A stretch of 64,000 nt of DNA, taken from the NCBI RefSeq assembly GCF_902686445.1, contig NC_062223.1, forward strand, positions 57,189,998 to 57,253,997, given 5' to 3'. The DNA comes from Sciurus carolinensis. Its lineage: Eukaryota > Chordata > Mammalia > Rodentia > Sciuridae. Shown here piece by piece: positions 23,826 through 36,234 of the stretch. The notes beneath the pieces are model-generated. The model ran no database searches. It was not told the origin of the DNA and saw only the letters and a list, made by a program, of their open reading frames with translations. Within the stretch, counting starts at the first letter, position 1, and each line of letters begins with the position of its first letter. The position numbers were made by a program, and so were the translations under genes.

Positions 23826-25014
23826 GAATTGTACCCCAAATCTGCTCCTTCCACTATGGGAGCTAGAGAGGACACAGCTCCTAGAAGAGGGGGTGATGTG
23901 GTTAAATAGGGGTCTATGGCTGCCTTTTAGTAAGCTCCTTCTAAGTGAAGCATCTGGCCATTTTATGTATGGGAAACCAGATGTAGATGGGCACCTCGGT
24001 GGCTCTGAGGAAAACCTAGCTAGATCTTTGCCACATAGGTGTCCATCATGGCTCTTCAGGTAGGGTGGTTGGACTTGGCAAACAAGAATAGAGGACAGTG
24101 GGTGAAATCTGAGTTTCTGATAAACAACAATAATCTTTAGTATAAATTCGTCCCCTGACACACCAAATGAACCGAGATCCTGGTCCAGGCTTTGTGGATG
24201 TTCGTTACATGCTTAAGCATAATGTTAAGATCACTCATTATTTATCTGAAACTCCAATCTAACCAAGCACCTGGCATGTTCGCTGTCCACCCCACCTGTG
24301 GCTCTCTTAAGCTGTCCTATGCTGTTGATGTTATTCTTCTAAAAGGGCAAAAAGGGATGCCCCTGAAAACCGAGAGGACATGGACAGAACGAGCCACAAT
24401 CCCTGGTTGGCAAGCAGAGCCTGGTCTAAGAAGGTGAGGAGAGTCGGACAGGGAAGGGAGAGCTGCCGTGGCCTGGGGACTGGGGTCACACTGCCTTCCT
24501 GGCAAGGGAGGAAGGTGGAGCCTGCCCCAGCTGCTCCCCATTAAGCAGAGCTGGCATTTCAGAGCACGTCAGAGGCGCTGGCTCCCTGCCTTGGAAGTCA
24601 GAGTCTGGCCTCTGTGCCAGCACTGCCTGCCCAGCCTCAGGCCTCTCACCTCAGTGGGCCAAGGGCCCCAACAGGCCCATTGTGGTCCTGCCCAGGCACC
24701 TCAATGGGGCCATTCAGGGGCTTTGCGACAAGTCCTCTAGAGGGCACTTCCTCCTCCCCCTCCCGCATGCCCTTGGCCAAAGCCTCTGCCTGTGTGGGTG
24801 GGGGTCTGGCAGCAGTGACAGCAGCTGGCAGCCAGCACAACATTACTGAAGGCTGGATTGTTGACAGGGGACGCAGAAGTGCCCCCTGAGTCCTGAGACT
24901 CCAGGGCACTCTGCCCACACCGTGCCCCCCACCCCACTCAGGGCAGCTGGCTTCTGAGGGGCCCGAGTGGAGCATGGAGGAGTGGAGTCCCCACCATATT
25001 CACTGTGAACCCCG

Positions 25015-25230
25015 AGCGAGTCCTTGGAGCCAGAAAGGAGTGAATTGAGTCCAGGTCTTGCCATAGCCTAGCTGTGTGATATTAAGCAAGTCCCCTCACC
25101 TCTCTGGGCTTCTTCCATCATCTACAAAACAGACCAATGGTACCTGCCTCCTAAGGTGGAGGCTAAGTGACCCAAGTCATGAAAGCTGAGACTGGAGCCA
25201 GGCACACAGTAGGTCTAAATAAGTGTTCCC
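25015..25230 (+). repeat. MIR relic
   Basis: Contains gtcttgccatagcctagctgtgtgatattaagcaagtcccctcacctctctgggc and ggagccaggcacacagtaggtctaaataagtg: a well-preserved MIR. Confidence 0.8.
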
Positions 25231-25568
25231 TCCCTTTCTATCCTTTCTTACTTCTAACTCCTCCTGACCTACCAAAGATCTCAGAAAATTTGCTATCCTG
25301 TGGTCAGCAAATCTGAAGTCCACTGTCAAAGGAATGTCTTGGTCAGGCTTTATTGGGGGCACAGGGCTTCCTGCAAACATGAGACACCAACTGTGGCCCC
25401 TCTGAGCTCACACGGCCCTCAGAAGGAGCCCTGACTCCAACTCCACATCCCATCTCAGGCTCTCTTTCTGCCAGCCTGCTCTGGGTCCCGAGGAGCCGAA
25501 CTCCACCTTACACTTCTAGGCCTCCTGCCCAGCTCATTCCTAAGCCCTATTTCTTCCTACCCCAGACC

Positions 25569-25608
25569 CTTTCTTTCTTTCTCTCTCTCTCTTTTTTTTT
25601 TTTTTTTT
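25569..25608 (+). repeat. Pyrimidine (TTTC/TC/T)n microsatellite
   Basis: TTTC units grade into TC units and an 18-base T run. No SINE body follows, so this may be a decayed retroposon tail. Confidence 0.85.
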
Positions 25609-25907
25609 GGAGAAGGTGGCCAGTGATTTCTGAATGAAGAAGTGGAGAAACAGATGCTGAACTCTTGGAGCACCGTCAGGCAATTTCAACCTGGCGAGCC
25701 TGGGCTTTAAACCGAGGACACATACGCTGGATTCATTACCATTTACCAGGTGTCCCAGTAAATCCTTCCCAGTGGCTGACATCCCAGTGTAATGGCAACC
25801 CTACCTGGCAACCCCGGTCCCTGGTGGCAGGGAGAAGAGCCAGGGCTTCCTGTCCGCCAGAGCACTCCACCATCTGTTCATCAGACCCACCCCAGTATGC
25901 AGCCCAG

Positions 25908-26045
25908 GGGCTGGGACTGGGCTCAGGGGTAGAGTGCTCGCCTAGCACGGGCTAGGCACTGGCTTCCATCCTCAGCATCACATAAAGATGAATAAATAAA
26001 ATAAAGGCATGTGTCCACCTACAACTAAACAACAACAACAAAAAA
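25908..26045 (+). repeat. ID SINE with A-rich tail
   Basis: Contains ggggctgggactgggctcaggggtagagtgctcgcctagcac and ccatcctcagcatcacataaa followed by an A-rich tail (gaataaataaaataaagg). It is among the least diverged ID copies in the window. Confidence 0.93.
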
Positions 26046-27170
26046 TAACAAAACCAAAACAACCAAAAAACCCCCAAAATATGCAGCCCTATTTCCCTGG
26101 ATCTTGCAGGGAAACCTCAGCTCTGCTAACTTCATGGAGATTCCTGTCCCTGCCTGCCCAAGTCACCACCTCCCTCTTTCTCTCCATCTTCCCCAATCTG
26201 ATCTTCCACTCTGGCCTCGTCTCTGTGGGAGTGGGGACTTCAGACCGTGTTGGGTACTTTCATCTGATCACAATTGTCAGAAAGACACACAAACGTTGGG
26301 GCCTCACACCAGATCTGCAAAATCGAAGTCTCTAAGGTGGGGCCCAGGATTCTGCATAGGTACCAGGTAGTACTGACCACACGGAGGCATAAGGACCACT
26401 GATGTCCCGTTGCACTCTTCCTTTCCTGTTCCTAGCCACCTGAAGAATGAGTCATCCTGTTTCCCTATTGCGAAGTTACACTGATGGCCCTGAGTATCTC
26501 CTTTCTTGATTGCCCTCTGCTGTGGACTTTCCTTGATGGTTTCCACCTGTATATTTGGATACAGCAGAAAACCCACGGGGATCTAACGGGAATGGAGTGC
26601 TATCACATCTAGGCACTTGCCACGTGCTTCCCATACCGGATGCCACTTCAGGCTCAGAGCAGCCTGGAGAGGTCACTGCTGTCCTGCCTACAGAGAAGGT
26701 GAGGAAGTGGGTGCAGGTACAGCCACTCGCCTAGGGCTGCGCTGCTCTGAGTGGGCGGCGCTGAAATCCAAACCCTGCCTGGTGTGACTGTGACCACGTG
26801 TGCTCTTTCCCTGACTTCTCTACCCCTTTTCCTCTGAGGGAGTCATATCCCACAGAGTGCTTCAGGATCCCCTGCAGAGCCCTGAGAAACACACCTGTAG
26901 AAACCCCACTCAGGCCTGTCTCTGCAAAGGAGATGTCTGGGCCCGTGTGCTGTGTGGACACCTCCACAGTGCTGGTGAGGGACCGCTGGACCTGGGCCCA
27001 GGGTCATTCAGCTTGTTAAAATGAGGGCTCGAATGAGAATGAATGGTTCTTGACTCCAAGAACAGTGCTTTCACAGCCTCTCCACACTGCCTCCCGTGCT
27101 TGGTGACCACGCCAATGTCAAATAGGTTTTCTGCAACCTCCCAGGGAGCATCTGGATACTCAGGTACACG

Positions 27171-27230
27171 TGCATGCACACACAATCACACACACACACA
27201 CACACAGGCATGTGCACAAACACACACACT
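27171..27230 (+). repeat. (CA)n microsatellite, interrupted
   Basis: CA runs interrupted by atcaca and ggcatgtgca. Confidence 0.85.
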
Positions 27231-28662
27231 CTCTTGGTGTCAGGTTCATCATCTCTCAGTCATAGGCAGCTTCTCTGTCCTTGATCAGGGCCAGTTTTGG
27301 ACTTGAGGGAGGCTAGGGTGGTACCTGCTGTAGGCAGCTTGGATGGAGTTCAACGAGACAAAGCTAGGGGAGCTGAGGGAGGAGGCAAAAAGCCGTCCCC
27401 CCGCCACTTCCTCCCGTGGACTCTGCAGCAAAGCTGCTGCTCTGCCAGGAAGTCTCCTTCCTCTACCTGTGGTGCCCATGCCTGATTGAGACATGGGTAT
27501 GCGTAAGGACAGGGGCTTTCTGTGGCCCCAGTGTGCATGTGAGAAGCTTTGAAAGAGCTTGATTTGCACAGAACACTGCAGAACATTTCCAACATCAGGA
27601 TTAGACAAACAGCCGGGTTCAGGAGCTCAATTAATCTGCTCTCCTCTTACCAATGGGCTTTCCCTGGATCAATACCAACCACAGCATGATGGAAAGAAAC
27701 GCCTCAGCAGGCAGGCAGATTACGTTCGTGCAGCACCTGCCCATCCAGTGGGCTGCCCTGGACAGAAGACACAGGGACGGAGAACCCGTGAGCCGACCCT
27801 GGTTCACATCCCCGCTTCTTTACAACCACATGCTGGCATCACAGAATGTTATTTGGGGGACTCCAGGGGAATTGAAAAGAGACTTCCAGGCACCGAAGGA
27901 CTGTGGGAGTTGGGCTCTGATCAGCCTGGGAATGGCAGCCCAGCCTTTGCTGAGGAGGTCACAGCCATTTGTGAGAAGGGCTGGATGAAACTATCTTTGG
28001 CTTCCGAAAGACGCCCTCTTGACCACTTCGGGACACCTGGTGGAGTGGAGCACCAAGGTCCTCTAATGCTAGGTAAAGGCTGAGTCCCTCTTCCTTCTGC
28101 AGCTGCCAGGTGGATTTCAGCCTCCGGTCATGGTGAGCCAGAAGCAGCTGCAATGCCCAGAGAGCAGGAGAGGAAACAGCAACACCAAAGCCACACAGCA
28201 GACAGGAGCTGCAGATTCTGGAATGACCTTCTTCTAAGGGTTGCCCTGTCCATCCCTTCCACCTCCAGGCACAGGGCAGGGTTATGGGGCCATGGGGCCT
28301 GTGCTGCCAGGGCTGGTCACACAGCGTTTTGTAGGAAAGGGGTTTCTCTCAGGAAGACTGAGGACCTCACTAAATGCAAGTAGGATTCAGAAGATTTGGG
28401 GTGAGGTAATCCTATCCCTCACTTTCGCATTCCATGGTGGGCCTCTGGGAGCCAACTTTACACTCCACGAAGTAAGAATCTGCTCATGGGTAAGAAGTCC
28501 ACAACCCGGGCAAAAATATGAACTTTTCCTAGCCTGACTCACCCAAGCCTTTGACTAAGAGTCACCACTAAATAAGAAAAACTGTCTAATGGACGACATT
28601 TCAACCCATTAGCAACTTTAATTTTTTATTTTCACCAGTACTTCTGAGCTACTACCCTCATT

Positions 28663-28783
28663 TTTAAAATTTTGAGACAGGGCCTCCTTAATTGCAGAGT
28701 GAGGCTGGCTTCAATCTTGCGATCCTTCTGCCTCAGCCTCTTGAGTAGCTGGGATTATAGGTGTGTGACCTCGCACCTATCCC
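28663..28783 (-). repeat. B1-type SINE, antisense
   Basis: Contains ttttgagacagggcctccttaattgc...tcctctgcc-like gatccttctgcctcagcctcttgagtagctgggattatagg: an inverted B1 body without an ID half. Confidence 0.85.
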
Positions 28784-28924
28784 AACCTATTAGCATTCTA
28801 AGAGATGTTCTGTAGGTTCCTTAGTAGGGTCTGGAGAAAGAGGGTAGCAGCCAGCGTTGGACTAGGGTTCAGAGCTGCTCACTAGTTCCAGTGTGGCCTG
28901 AAACATTACATAAGCCCCAGTCCT

Positions 28925-29290
28925 TCCTTCACTGAATATTTAGTAAGAGCTTACTATGTGCCAGGCTCTGTTCTAGGTGCAGGGGATACAGTTGTGACCA
29001 AGACAGACACAGCCCAGGCTCTCATGGAGCCAACAGTTGAGTGGAGGAAGACATATTGTAAACAAATACCTAACGTGTCAAGAGAAATCTGTTCCAGCTC
29101 CAGGGAAAAATAAAAATGAGGAACGGTAAAAGGACAGCTGGGTGCTACTATTTCGTATAGGGTGGTCTAAAAAGGGACCTCTGATTAGTAACATCTGAGT
29201 AGAGACTAAAGGTGAGGGAATGAGCCTTGTTTTCTCTGGGGAAGACCTTGAAAGCAGAAAGAACAGCAAGTGCAAAGGCCCTGAGGCACT
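28925..29290 (-). repeat. L2 LINE relic, antisense
   Basis: Starts with gaatatttagtaagagcttactatgtgccaggctctgttctaggtgcaggggatac and continues to agaacagcaagtgcaaaggccctgaggc, the inverted L2 3' region over about 360 bp. Confidence 0.75.
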
Positions 29291-29439
29291 GCTGTCTTGC
29301 CTTTAAAATGAAAGGGCAAGAAAACAGGGCCTTTGTAATTTAGTTCTAAGTCTCCAGAGACTGCAAGTTGAGGGGCAAAGATACTTTGGAAGTTTGAGGG
29401 AAAGAACCTGCCCTATTAGCACAGGAGAGGTTAGTTAAG

Positions 29440-30100
29440 CCTATAGGCCACGATCACACCATTTTAAGTTTGTCTCTCTTCCTGACTGTTTGGAGGAGAA
29501 ATTTACCCGTTGTTTTTAAGAAACAAAAATAATCTGTCCTGTTAAGGGAGAGAGATATTTTAAAACCACTGAATGGGTTTTTCCTTCCCTGGTTTTTTAT
29601 TGATACGTCTCTTCTCTTTCCAGTTCTAAAATAAGCAGCCTGTCTGCCCTTATGCTAATCCAAAGGCAACACACTGCAGAATGGCGTGGGCCTGGGGAGA
29701 GCCAAGCTGAGGTCAGTTGGAAGCCACCAGACCTGGAGAATGCACCAGGGCAGCCCAGCCAGCCTGGCCTCGCCCAGAGCCTGCTTCCTACCAATCCAGG
29801 TGACCAGACGCTCTTAAAAACAGCAGTGGAATGTGGTGAGAGTTGGTGTTTGCAAATGACAAATTTCTGACCTAATTCCAGTTCTTTGGAATGAAAAAGT
29901 AGCAGCTTCCTGTTACAAAATGTCCCAACAGTTCATGCCTAATACTTGGGCGTGAGCAATTGCTATACATTAAATCTAAATTTGGCTCAAAATATAACAA
30001 AGCTGGCATATTTTTAGCCAGGTAAACATTTCTAAGGACTAAGTCAAATTCATATTGGTTTCTGCTCTGCAATCCAGAGAAGAAACGATTCCAAATGAGT
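29440..30100. other. Repeat-free, AT-biased intronic block; candidate conserved non-coding sequence
   Basis: No repeat landmarks are visible across this block. The 29878-30090 part has AT-rich, low-CpG, non-simple sequence (for example ttagccaggtaaacatttc) of the kind often seen in conserved elements of developmental genes. This is an impression that needs alignment. Confidence 0.25.
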
Positions 30101-30404
30101 GAGAAGCAGGGGAGGAAGGGGAGGAAGGAGTCCACTCAACAGTCAGATTCCTGGTGACCATCTCCAGCTTATGTGTCCTTCCTGGGACTACATCATTTTC
30201 CTTCCCTGCTAGAGAGGTGGCACCTTGTAAGGGGAACAGACCCAGGTTACTTCAGAAGGTAAGTGTTAGCTGGGAATTACTGAAGGGCCCTAAGTGAGGA
30301 CCCTCTCTGTGCCCTTCATTTTACCCTCAGCCAGACTTGGACTTGGTTACCAGCAGCACAGTGGGCAGGAAAGCAGGCTGGGCAGTCACTACCTAGACTT
30401 CCTC

Positions 30405-30580
30405 CTGCTCCACCACTTGGGAGCTGCAGGATCCTGGGCATGCTGTTTATCCTCTCTAAGCCTCAGTTCACCTTTAAAATGGAGATGATCACAAAAGCAC
30501 TTACCCTGGAGGTTATTGTTTTTGTGATGATTAAATGGCAAAACCCAGACAAAGTCCTCAGAGTGCTCAGTGAATAGCCA
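30405..30580 (+). repeat. MIR relic
   Basis: Contains gctccaccacttgggagctgcaggatcctgggc, taagcctcagttcacctttaaaatggagatg and gtgatgattaaatgg. Confidence 0.75.
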
Positions 30581-30839
30581 CAATTTTATTCACCCCACAC
30601 CAGGCCCTTTTATATACACTAACTGCTCTTACCCCACAGCCCACTGAAATGTGATATTTCCCCTGGGGAAAGTGAGGCTGGGTAGGTCTGAATTATCTGA
30701 GCTGCAGTTTAGCAACTATTTATTGAGTGCCTACTATGTCCCAGGCCCCATTGGCACTAGGGAACTTGGAGCCAGCTAAGTAAGAGGAGAGGTAGCATTG
30801 TAACCCAGGGCTCTCTGACTTTCAGCTGGGTTCAGGGGG

Positions 30840-31045
30840 TGCTTCTAAGAGGCTGGATAGAGAGAGTGTGGATTTGAAAGTGGAGAGTTCCAAAATGGGC
30901 TGTGTACTTGATCGAGTTCCTGGCCTCTTTGAACTTCAGGCATGAAATGAGTGAAATGTGCCAGCCTTATCCAATTGTCTTAAGCCTCAGGAAAACAGTG
31001 TGTGTCAAGTGTCTGGCCCAGGGGAGTTGTTCATTGGTGACCAGT
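30840..31045 (+). repeat. MIR relic, degraded
   Basis: Weak MIR order: gtggatttgaaagtggagagttcc, ggcctctttgaacttcagg, ttaagcctcagg, agtgtctggcccagg. Confidence 0.4.
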
Positions 31046-32034
31046 TGTCACAATTATACCATCTACAGAGAGGTCCTGGTTTTCTGACTGAGTCAAATGC
31101 CAAGGCTTCCTAATACAAAGGGATTAAGAATACTCATTTAAGTACTTCATAGAAGCAAGGGAAAAGAATATAGCCAGGGCTAGTTCCAACTCTTTAAACC
31201 ATCAGGGCCCTCAGAGCAGAACACCTGATCTCTGAATGAGGTAAAAGGACACTGGATTGGGAGTTAGAGGTCTGAGTCCCCGTTTGTGCTCTGGCCCTTG
31301 GAACTGGGGGGCCAGGGGCACGGGACCTCTCTCAGCCGTGGGTTCCCCCTCTGTACAATGGGGATATGCAAGCAGTTGGCCCCAAATGTTTCCACTGGCT
31401 CAGGTGCCCTGAGTCTAGTCCCTAGAGGCACAGATCACAAAACAGACATCCCAAGCAAGCCTGCTTATTGCAAATCTGACTTTGTCACCTAACGGTGTTT
31501 TTCCTTCCAGGAATTGCTTTCCTTGGTTGAAAGTTAACAACCACAGCTCACACACCGGAAGGTCTGACGCTCTGGGACACTTGCAGCCCACGCATTTTGA
31601 CGTAAACATGCGTCACTCCCAGGTCTGAAAAGAATCAAAGCAAATCAGCATGAAATGGGGACAGCACAGACTGCAGCTGAGAAGCATGCGGTGGAAGGAC
31701 AGGAAAGAAGTCCCGCAGCTGTGAGGCACATGGACCCCACCAGGCCCAGCAGCACAGGGGTGACCTGGGGGACAGCAGCCACAGTCGTGGGAGAAGGAGA
31801 TGGTACCCAGATTGTAGCAGGATGTGGGCAAAAATTAAATGGGGCTACTCATCCTAGAAACACGAACCCCCTGGCGACAGGCAGGGACTGGCACAGGAGG
31901 CTCTGATAAGAAGGAAGTACTGAGGAGGGCAAAGGCCGAAAAAATGGGGAGTAGGCTCCAAGGAGAAAGAGGGTTTGAGGTTTGCTTATCTAAAGTGGCA
32001 TCTCAGTATAGGGCTCAGGCCTCCCTGATTACTA

Positions 32035-32249
32035 GCAAAATAGCATGGTTAAGAGCACAGGTTTGGAATCATAAAGACCTGAGTTCGAAACCTGCCACCA
32101 TCCCTACTGACCACATGACCTGGACAAGTCCCAGAACCTCTCTCAGAATAGTCTCCTCACTGACTCCTGTGTTTCTCCTTTTTAGTAAAATAGGAGCAAT
32201 AATATTATCTCTGAAAGTTAGTGTGAGCATTAAATGAGATTATGCATGT
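32035..32249 (+). repeat. MIRb relic
   Basis: Contains catggttaagagcacaggtttggaatcataaagacctgagttcgaaacctgcc, through gtgtgagcattaaatgagattatgcatg; almost full length and abutting an LTR. Confidence 0.82.
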
Positions 32250-32668
32250 ACTATAGTTTGGGTATGGTTTGTGTCACCCCCCAAAAGTTCATGTGTCAGA
32301 GGTGTGGTTCCCAGGTGGTGGCAGTGGGATGGGATGGGACCCTGAAGAGGTGGAGCCTAGTGGGAGCACCTTAGGTTATTGGGGTGTGCCTTTAGGAGCG
32401 CTGGTCTCCTGGGGTTGGATCTCCTGAGAATGAACTGTCACAAGGGTTCAGACAGGAATCTTGCTTTGGCTTCCTGCTTGGGAGTGTAATCCCTTGTCCC
32501 ACCTCTGCTGCCAGTCATGGGGTGATGCAGCCAAGACAGGCCCTTGAAGGAGCCTGTGCCCTGCCCTTTGATTTTTAGCCTCCTCATAGAGAGGTAAGGA
32601 AATCTCTTTTCTTATTAAGTAGCCCACTTCAGTATTTTGGTACAGGAATGTAAACTGGACTAATACAA
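32250..32668 (+). mobile_element. MaLR LTR (MST/THE1-like)
   Basis: Starts ctatagtttgggtatggtttgtgtcaccccccaaaag and runs through gaggtggagcctagtgggagcacc to cttattaagtagcccacttcagtattttggtacagg, the MST-type LTR order ending ...ggactaatac. It is a solo LTR with no internal genes. Confidence 0.85.
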
Positions 32669-32717
32669 AAAGCAAATGACACATAATGGTTGCTGCAACC
32701 ACTATTCCTGGACTGTC

Positions 32718-32739
32718 TTCCTTCCTTCCTTCCTTCCTA
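32718..32739 (+). repeat. (TTCC)n microsatellite at the L1 tail
   Basis: Five TTCC units abut the 3' end of the antisense L1, consistent with a decayed retroposition tail. Confidence 0.9.
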
Positions 32740-33364
32740 TTCATGAACCCTCCCAACCCCGCTGTCCCTTCACCTTCTCCTTCCCATTCTCCCTCCCCTC
32801 TCCCCTCCTCCTTCCTCTACTCTACTAGACTTCCTTTCACTCATCTATTAATTTGTATTTGATTGTTTCCTTATGTTATCGTATCCTTCCCTCCCCCTTT
32901 CCTCTATTTTACTCTAGCTTCTATGCAGAAGCTATAGGAGTGAAAACATTGGACCTTTGAGTTGCTGAGTTTATTTAATTTCACTTGGCATGATTGTCTC
33001 TATTTCCATCCATATACCAGCAAATGCCATAATTTCGCTGTTTTTAATGACTGAGTGATATTCCATTGTGTATATATACCAAAATTTCTTAATCCATTTA
33101 CCTATTGAAGGGCATCAGGGTTGATTCCACAATTCAGCTACTATAAATTGTGCTACTGTAAACATTGAGGTGGTTGTATCACTGTAGCATGCCAATTTTA
33201 GATCTTTTGGGAAAATACAAAGGAGTGGGATAGCTGGGTCACGTGGTGTTTCCATTTCTAGTTTTCTGAGGCATCTCCATACTGCTTTCCAGAGTGGTTG
33301 TAGTAGTCTGCAGTTCTACTGACAAGGTACATGTGTTCCTTTCTCCCTGCAACCTCACCAGCAT

Positions 33365-33640
33365 TTATTGCTTTGTATTCTTGATCATTGCCATTCTGAC
33401 TGGAGTGAGATGAAATCTTAGTGTAGTTTTGATTTGTATTTCCCTGATTGCTAGAGATGCTGAACATTTTTTCATATATTTGTTGACCATTTGTGATTCT
33501 TCTTTTAAGAAGTTTCTGTTTAGTTCTTTTGCCCATTTATTGATTGGGTTATTTGGGTGTTTTTTTTGTGTGTGTGTTAAAATTTTAGGTTCTTTGTATA
33601 TTCTGGATATTAATCCCCTATTAAAGGAGTAGCTGGCCAA
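33365..33640 (-). pseudogene. L1 ORF2 C-terminal remnant
   Basis: A 91-codon open stretch of the L1 endonuclease/reverse-transcriptase protein's C-terminal region. The neighbouring frame at 33258-33536 carries the continuing segment, showing a frameshift. No reverse-transcriptase or endonuclease core lies in this fragment, so it cannot be functional. Confidence 0.85.
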
Positions 33641-33972
33641 GATTTTCTCCTATTCTGTAGTCTCTTTCTTCATGCTCTTAATATTTTCTGTTGCTGTGCA
33701 GAAGCTTTTAAGCCTGAAGGCATCCCACTTATTGATTCTTGGTTTTATTTCTTGCACTTTGGGAGTCTTGTTAAGGAAGTCACTGCTAACACCCATATGA
33801 TGAAGTGTTGATCCTATGTTTCTTTCTCCAGTGTTTTTAACATGAATGGCTGTTGGATTTTATCATAGGCCTTTGTTGCATTTATTGAGATGATCATGTG
33901 ATTTTTGTCTTTAATTCTGTTTGAGTGATGAATTACTGCATCCCTGTAATGAAACCCACTAGATGTGTATTA

Positions 33973-34197
33973 TTATTATTATTATTACTATTATTACTAT
34001 TACTATTGGTACTGGGGATTGAACCCAGAGACATTCAAACTCTGAGCAACACCCCCTGCCTGTTTTTGTATTTTATTTAGAGACAGGGTCTCATTGAGTT
34101 GCTTAGGGCCTTGCCAAATTGCTGAGGTTGGCTTTGATCCTCCTGCCTCAGCCTCCTGAGCCACTAGGATTATAGGCATGAGTCACTGTGCCTGGCT
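33973..34197 (-). repeat. B1-dID composite SINE, antisense, inserted in L1 with target-site duplication
   Basis: A (TAT)n-rich tail, inverted ID (ggtactggggattgaacccagagac) and inverted B1 (gagacagggtctcattgagttgc...aggattataggcatgagtcac). The 10-bp sequence atgtgtatta flanks it at 33963-33972 and 34198-34207, and the L1 resumes on both sides. Confidence 0.95.
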
Positions 34198-35052
34198 ATG
34201 TGTATTACCTTTGTGATGTGTTTTTAAATGCTGTTTGCTAATATTTTATTAAGGATTTTTGCATCTACCTTCATTAGGGATACTGGTCTGCACTTTTTAC
34301 TCCTTGATGCATCTTTGTCTGGTTTTGGTGTCAGAGTTATACTGGCTTCATAAAAAGTATTTGGGAGTGTTCCCTCCATCTCAATTTCATGGAATAATTT
34401 GAGAAAGCCTGGAATTAGTTCTTCTGTAAAGGTCTGTTAAAGCCCAGCTGAGAATCTATCAGGTCCTGGGCTTTTCTTTATTGGCAGGTTTTTAATTGCT
34501 ATTTCAATTTCATTACTTGATATTGGTCTGTTTAGGTTTTCTATGTCTTCCTGATTCAATTTGGGCAGGTCATATGTGTCTAGAAATTTGTCAGTGTCTT
34601 CCAGATTTTCCAGTTTGTTGGAGTTATTCCTGGACTATTTCTATCCTAGGATTTTTTAAGCCTTCCCATTTTCCTAAGCAGCCAAAGTCCTTCGAGAACA
34701 CTTTGGGTCCTCCCTCCAAGGTGGAGCAGAGGGAATCTGCCAACACTCATCCAGTTCACAATAGCCTATTATCAACCTGAGAGACCCAGCGCCACTGAAT
34801 CAGTCAAATAGTTTGGCCAGTGTGATGAGCCTTGTGTAAAGGAGCCTACCTCTACCATCTATCAGTCAGACCAGTCAAGTTTCCCAAAGACCTAGCATTG
34901 GAAAGCTTTGATGATGGCCTCAGACATTGTGCAGGTTACCCAATCTATGTCTCCTAGGCTTGGCTACCACCATCATGTGACCTTCTTGGTTTATACCCTG
35001 AGAGACTTTTGTAGAATCTATAAGGTTTAGCTACAGCTTTATGGATGAAGCT

Positions 35053-35430
35053 TGTGTTAGTCGGTTTTTTTTTTTTTGTTATTTGTTATAACAAATATCC
35101 AACTTATAAAGAGAAAGGTTTATGTTGGCTCATAGATTTGGAAGTTTCAGTCCATAATTGGTTGGCTCCATTGCTTTTACCCCTGTGGTGGTACATCATG
35201 GTGGGTGTGTGTGGTAGAGCAAAATCACTTACCTCATGTCTAGGGATTGAAAAGAGAGAAGGAAGAAGGAGTCAGGACTTCATGATTCCCTTCAAATGTG
35301 GGTCATCAATGACCTGAAGACCTCCACGAGGCCCTACCTTCTGAAGTTTCCAGCACGTCCCAATAGCACCTCACTGGGAACCAAGCCTTTCACACATGGG
35401 CCTTTTGGGGACACTCCAGATCCAAACTAC
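35053..35430 (-). mobile_element. MaLR-class LTR, antisense
   Basis: Begins tgtgttagtcggttttttt and includes ttataaagagaaaggtttatgttggctcatag, gtggtacatcatgg, ccttctgaagtttccagcacgtccc and cttttggggacactccagatccaaac, the inverted order of an MST/MT-type MaLR LTR. Solo, no internal genes. Confidence 0.8.
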
Positions 35431-35524
35431 AGCGGACTTCCTGCTCATTATTCACTCCTGTTTTCCAGTTCTATCTTTTATCTCTCCCCCTCTACTTTCT
35501 TTTCTTCTGTAGAGTATTTACCAA

Positions 35525-35820
35525 GAATTTTGCAAGGTGCAGGCCCTGTACCAGCAGGGATCAAGAGAGACACATCCCTGACTGCATGGAAGGCACGGTG
35601 CTGCCACATAAGAAATCACAGTTCCAGCCGGGGGTGCTACAGAGGAGGCCATGGGAGTCAGGGGGAGAAACCACCCAGGTCATGGTGGTGGCAGAAGGCT
35701 CCCTGGAGGTGGTAACACTAAGTCTGAATTGGAAGGGGTAGAGGTAGGAGGATTTAGCCAGGAAAAAGAGATGTAAGGAGGACAGAAAGAAACTCCAGGC
35801 AGAGAAAAGCAAGCCTCCAC
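35525..35820 (-). repeat. L2 LINE relic, antisense
   Basis: Landmarks gcaaggtgcaggccctgtaccagcaggg, acacatccctgactgcatggaagg and gaaactccaggcagagaaaagc fit an inverted L2. Confidence 0.5.
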
Positions 35821-36234
35821 TCATATCTTACCTTCTCAGTGCCTGGTCTAGTAGGGCTCAACCAAGGGCTTCTTTTTAAAATTTCTTCATTCGAAAACTT
35901 TCTTTTACATTTGCCACCTTGGAAACAGTTTAGGTTTTTATAAAATGTTATCAAATGAAACCAGATCTTGTGACTTCCCCAAAATGTCAGCAACCATTCT
36001 CATGACAGATCAAAGATGAAGCCAAGATATCTTTGCTACACCAGAAAGGATAAGGAGTCCTGAGCCTGGAGAGACACCCTTGGGCAGGTCACTGTGAGTT
36101 TGCATGCATGTGCCCATGTATGTGGACGCACACGTGCGCGCACACACATGATTCTGTTTATGTTCTCATGGATTTGCCATATGTATCAAGGACACTGGTA
36201 ACATGTACTCTTTAGCCAGGGCTTTGTTTTGTTT

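Larger units (their letters stand above)
32740..34630 (-). mobile_element. 5'-truncated L1 LINE, antisense, about 1.7 kb of L1 plus an inserted SINE
   Basis: The right part encodes, on the minus strand, remnants of the L1 ORF2 carboxyl end: at 33365-33640 a frame with [24 protein letters not shown] residues and [20 protein letters not shown]. Frames are broken by stops and shifts, so it is inactive. A pyrimidine-rich stretch at 32740-32910 corresponds to the purine-rich L1 3' UTR. The 5' portion (reverse-transcriptase region and upstream) is missing beyond about 34630. A SINE at 33973-34197 interrupts it. L1 runs on the same strand as NAV2. Confidence 0.92.

Noticed and set aside
27559..28083. 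Open frame of 174 codons on the plus strand
   Set aside because: No recognised domain; antisense to NAV2 and without splice support.
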